The translations under genes were made by a program, and so were the position numbers. This document shows, in pieces, positions 63,477-64,000 of a stretch of DNA of 64,000 bases. Within the stretch, counting starts at the first letter, position 1. Every line of letters starts with the position of its first letter. Below the pieces are notes generated by a model, which worked only from the letters and a program-made list of their open reading frames with translations, had not been told where the DNA came from and did not search any database. This DNA comes from JBARKJ01 sp963698885 (GTDB taxonomy: Bacteria; Nitrospirota; JACRHJ01): the NCBI GenBank assembly GCA_963698885.1, contig CAVOSJ010000002.1, positions 62,001 through 126,000 on the forward strand. Direction: 5' to 3'.

Positions 63477-64000
63477 TGGAAAACCTCAGGCTTTTATTCC
63501 TGACCGTCCTTTTCCGCCCGTACGTTTTTTTATTCCTGGGTATTTATTTATACGCGGCGATAAAAAAACTCGGGCCCAAGAAGGCCGTCCTCTTCACCCT
63601 TATCGCCTGGGCGGTCGCCTATCTCTCCGAGTTCTCGTCCGTCAGGACCGGGTTCCCGTTCGGGCTATATTACTACATCCCCTCGACAACGGGTAAGGAG
63701 TTGTGGGTCATGGGCGTGCCGTTCATGGACTCGCTCTCTTTCACGTTCCTGTCGTACTCGAGCTGGCGCATGGCGCGTTTTTTTATACCGCAGGGTGAAA
63801 AATTTTCCTGGAGGATCATCGGGCTTGGCGCTTTCCTGATGACGCTCCTGGACGTAGTGATAGACCCGCTCGCGCTCCGGGGAGACAGATGGTTTTTGGG
63901 CAAGATTTATTACTATCCAACGCCGGGGCCTTATTTCGGCGTGACTATCGAGAATTTCGTCGGCTGGTTTTTCGTGGGTGCGCTTACGATGCGGATATGG
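63476..64000 (+). CDS. DUF422 carotenoid/hopanoid-associated membrane protein (CruF-like), cut by window end
   Basis: The first 175 residues are open to the end of the window. Several helices and the family motifs are visible: SEFSSVRTGFPFGLYYY, DVVIDPLALRGDRWFLG and YFGVTIENFVGWF. CruF hydrates carotenoid ends; other members are listed simply as carotenoid biosynthesis protein and are found in hopanoid loci. The start overlaps the hpnA stop, so the two are translated together. Confidence 0.75.
   Translation, partial: MENLRLLFLTVLFRPYVFLFLGIYLYAAIKKLGPKKAVLFTLIAWAVAYLSEFSSVRTGFPFGLYYYIPSTTGKELWVMGVPFMDSLSFTFLSYSSWRMARFFIPQGEKFSWRIIGLGAFLMTLLDVVIDPLALRGDRWFLGKIYYYPTPGPYFGVTIENFVGWFFVGALTMRIW

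Noticed and set aside
1..64000. CRISPR array, prophage or insertion sequence
   Set aside because: No regularly spaced direct repeats, integrase, transposase or phage structural gene was seen; the only repeats are the short palindromic, tandem and junction duplications listed.

Overview
The window comes from a GC-rich Gram-negative bacterium. It carries outer-membrane barrels (FadL-type, Omp85-type and PagL-like), lipoproteins, hopanoid-modifying enzymes, a complete Nuo-type complex I and an Rnf complex. Gene order such as zapB-zapA-6S-rarA-rny-ymdB-xseA and rpiB-glyA-dCMP deaminase-nrdR, a c-type-haem sensor and an ANTAR regulator fit a deltaproteobacterial-grade lineage or a neighbour such as Nitrospirota or Nitrospinota. 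I cannot fix the phylum from sequence alone. No tRNA, rRNA, CRISPR array or intact insertion sequence was seen.

Layout. 1-2.4 kb: the end of a thioredoxin-reductase-like gene, a TauE/SafE permease, a small membrane protein and a frameshifted proline dehydrogenase. 2.5-10.3 kb (+): a TPR/membrane/low-complexity/DUF2135 protein, a very large TPR protein and an M29-type aminopeptidase, probably one operon. 10.4-16.7 kb (-): zapB, zapA, a 6S-like RNA, rarA, rny, ymdB, xseA. 16.8-18.6 kb: small lipoproteins and a monohaem cytochrome c. 18.7-32.9 kb (-): nuoA-BCD-E-F-G-H-I-J-K-L-M-N, with NuoB, C and D fused. 33-39.8 kb (-): FadL porin, DsrE-like protein and ANTAR regulator separated by an attenuator-like leader, then a DUF2723 membrane protein, a UPF0104 flippase-like protein and ribF. 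40-48.2 kb (+): rpiB-glyA-dCMP deaminase, then nrdR joined to rnfCDGEAB. 48.3-51.9 kb: an eroded COG4705 gene, a YkgJ-type protein and a haem-binding HD-GYP sensor. 52.1-64 kb (+): priA-trmN6, tpx, then an envelope/isoprenoid block (Omp85-type barrel, ispH, hpnJ, DUF2892, TPR, hpnI, pagL-like, hpnA, DUF422), with one DMT transporter on the other strand.

How it works together. Complex I and Rnf link NADH and ferredoxin to the membrane ion gradient. IspH supplies isoprenoid precursor, and HpnI/HpnJ/HpnA act on hopanoid side chains beside an outer-membrane barrel and a lipid A deacylase-like protein. That block looks like an outer-membrane lipid remodelling locus. Many genes, including priA and five nuo genes, read correctly only after single-base frame corrections. 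The density of these breaks points to sequencing or assembly indels rather than true pseudogenes, so frameshifted genes are reported over their full reconstructed span.

The most interesting unexplained structures are: an ANTAR-type terminator/antiterminator between the ANTAR gene and a DsrE-FadL pair; a three-copy double-hairpin intergenic repeat with compensatory stem changes; a duplicated rny/ymdB junction that creates a 16-codon ORF; and the TPR-DUF2135 operon.
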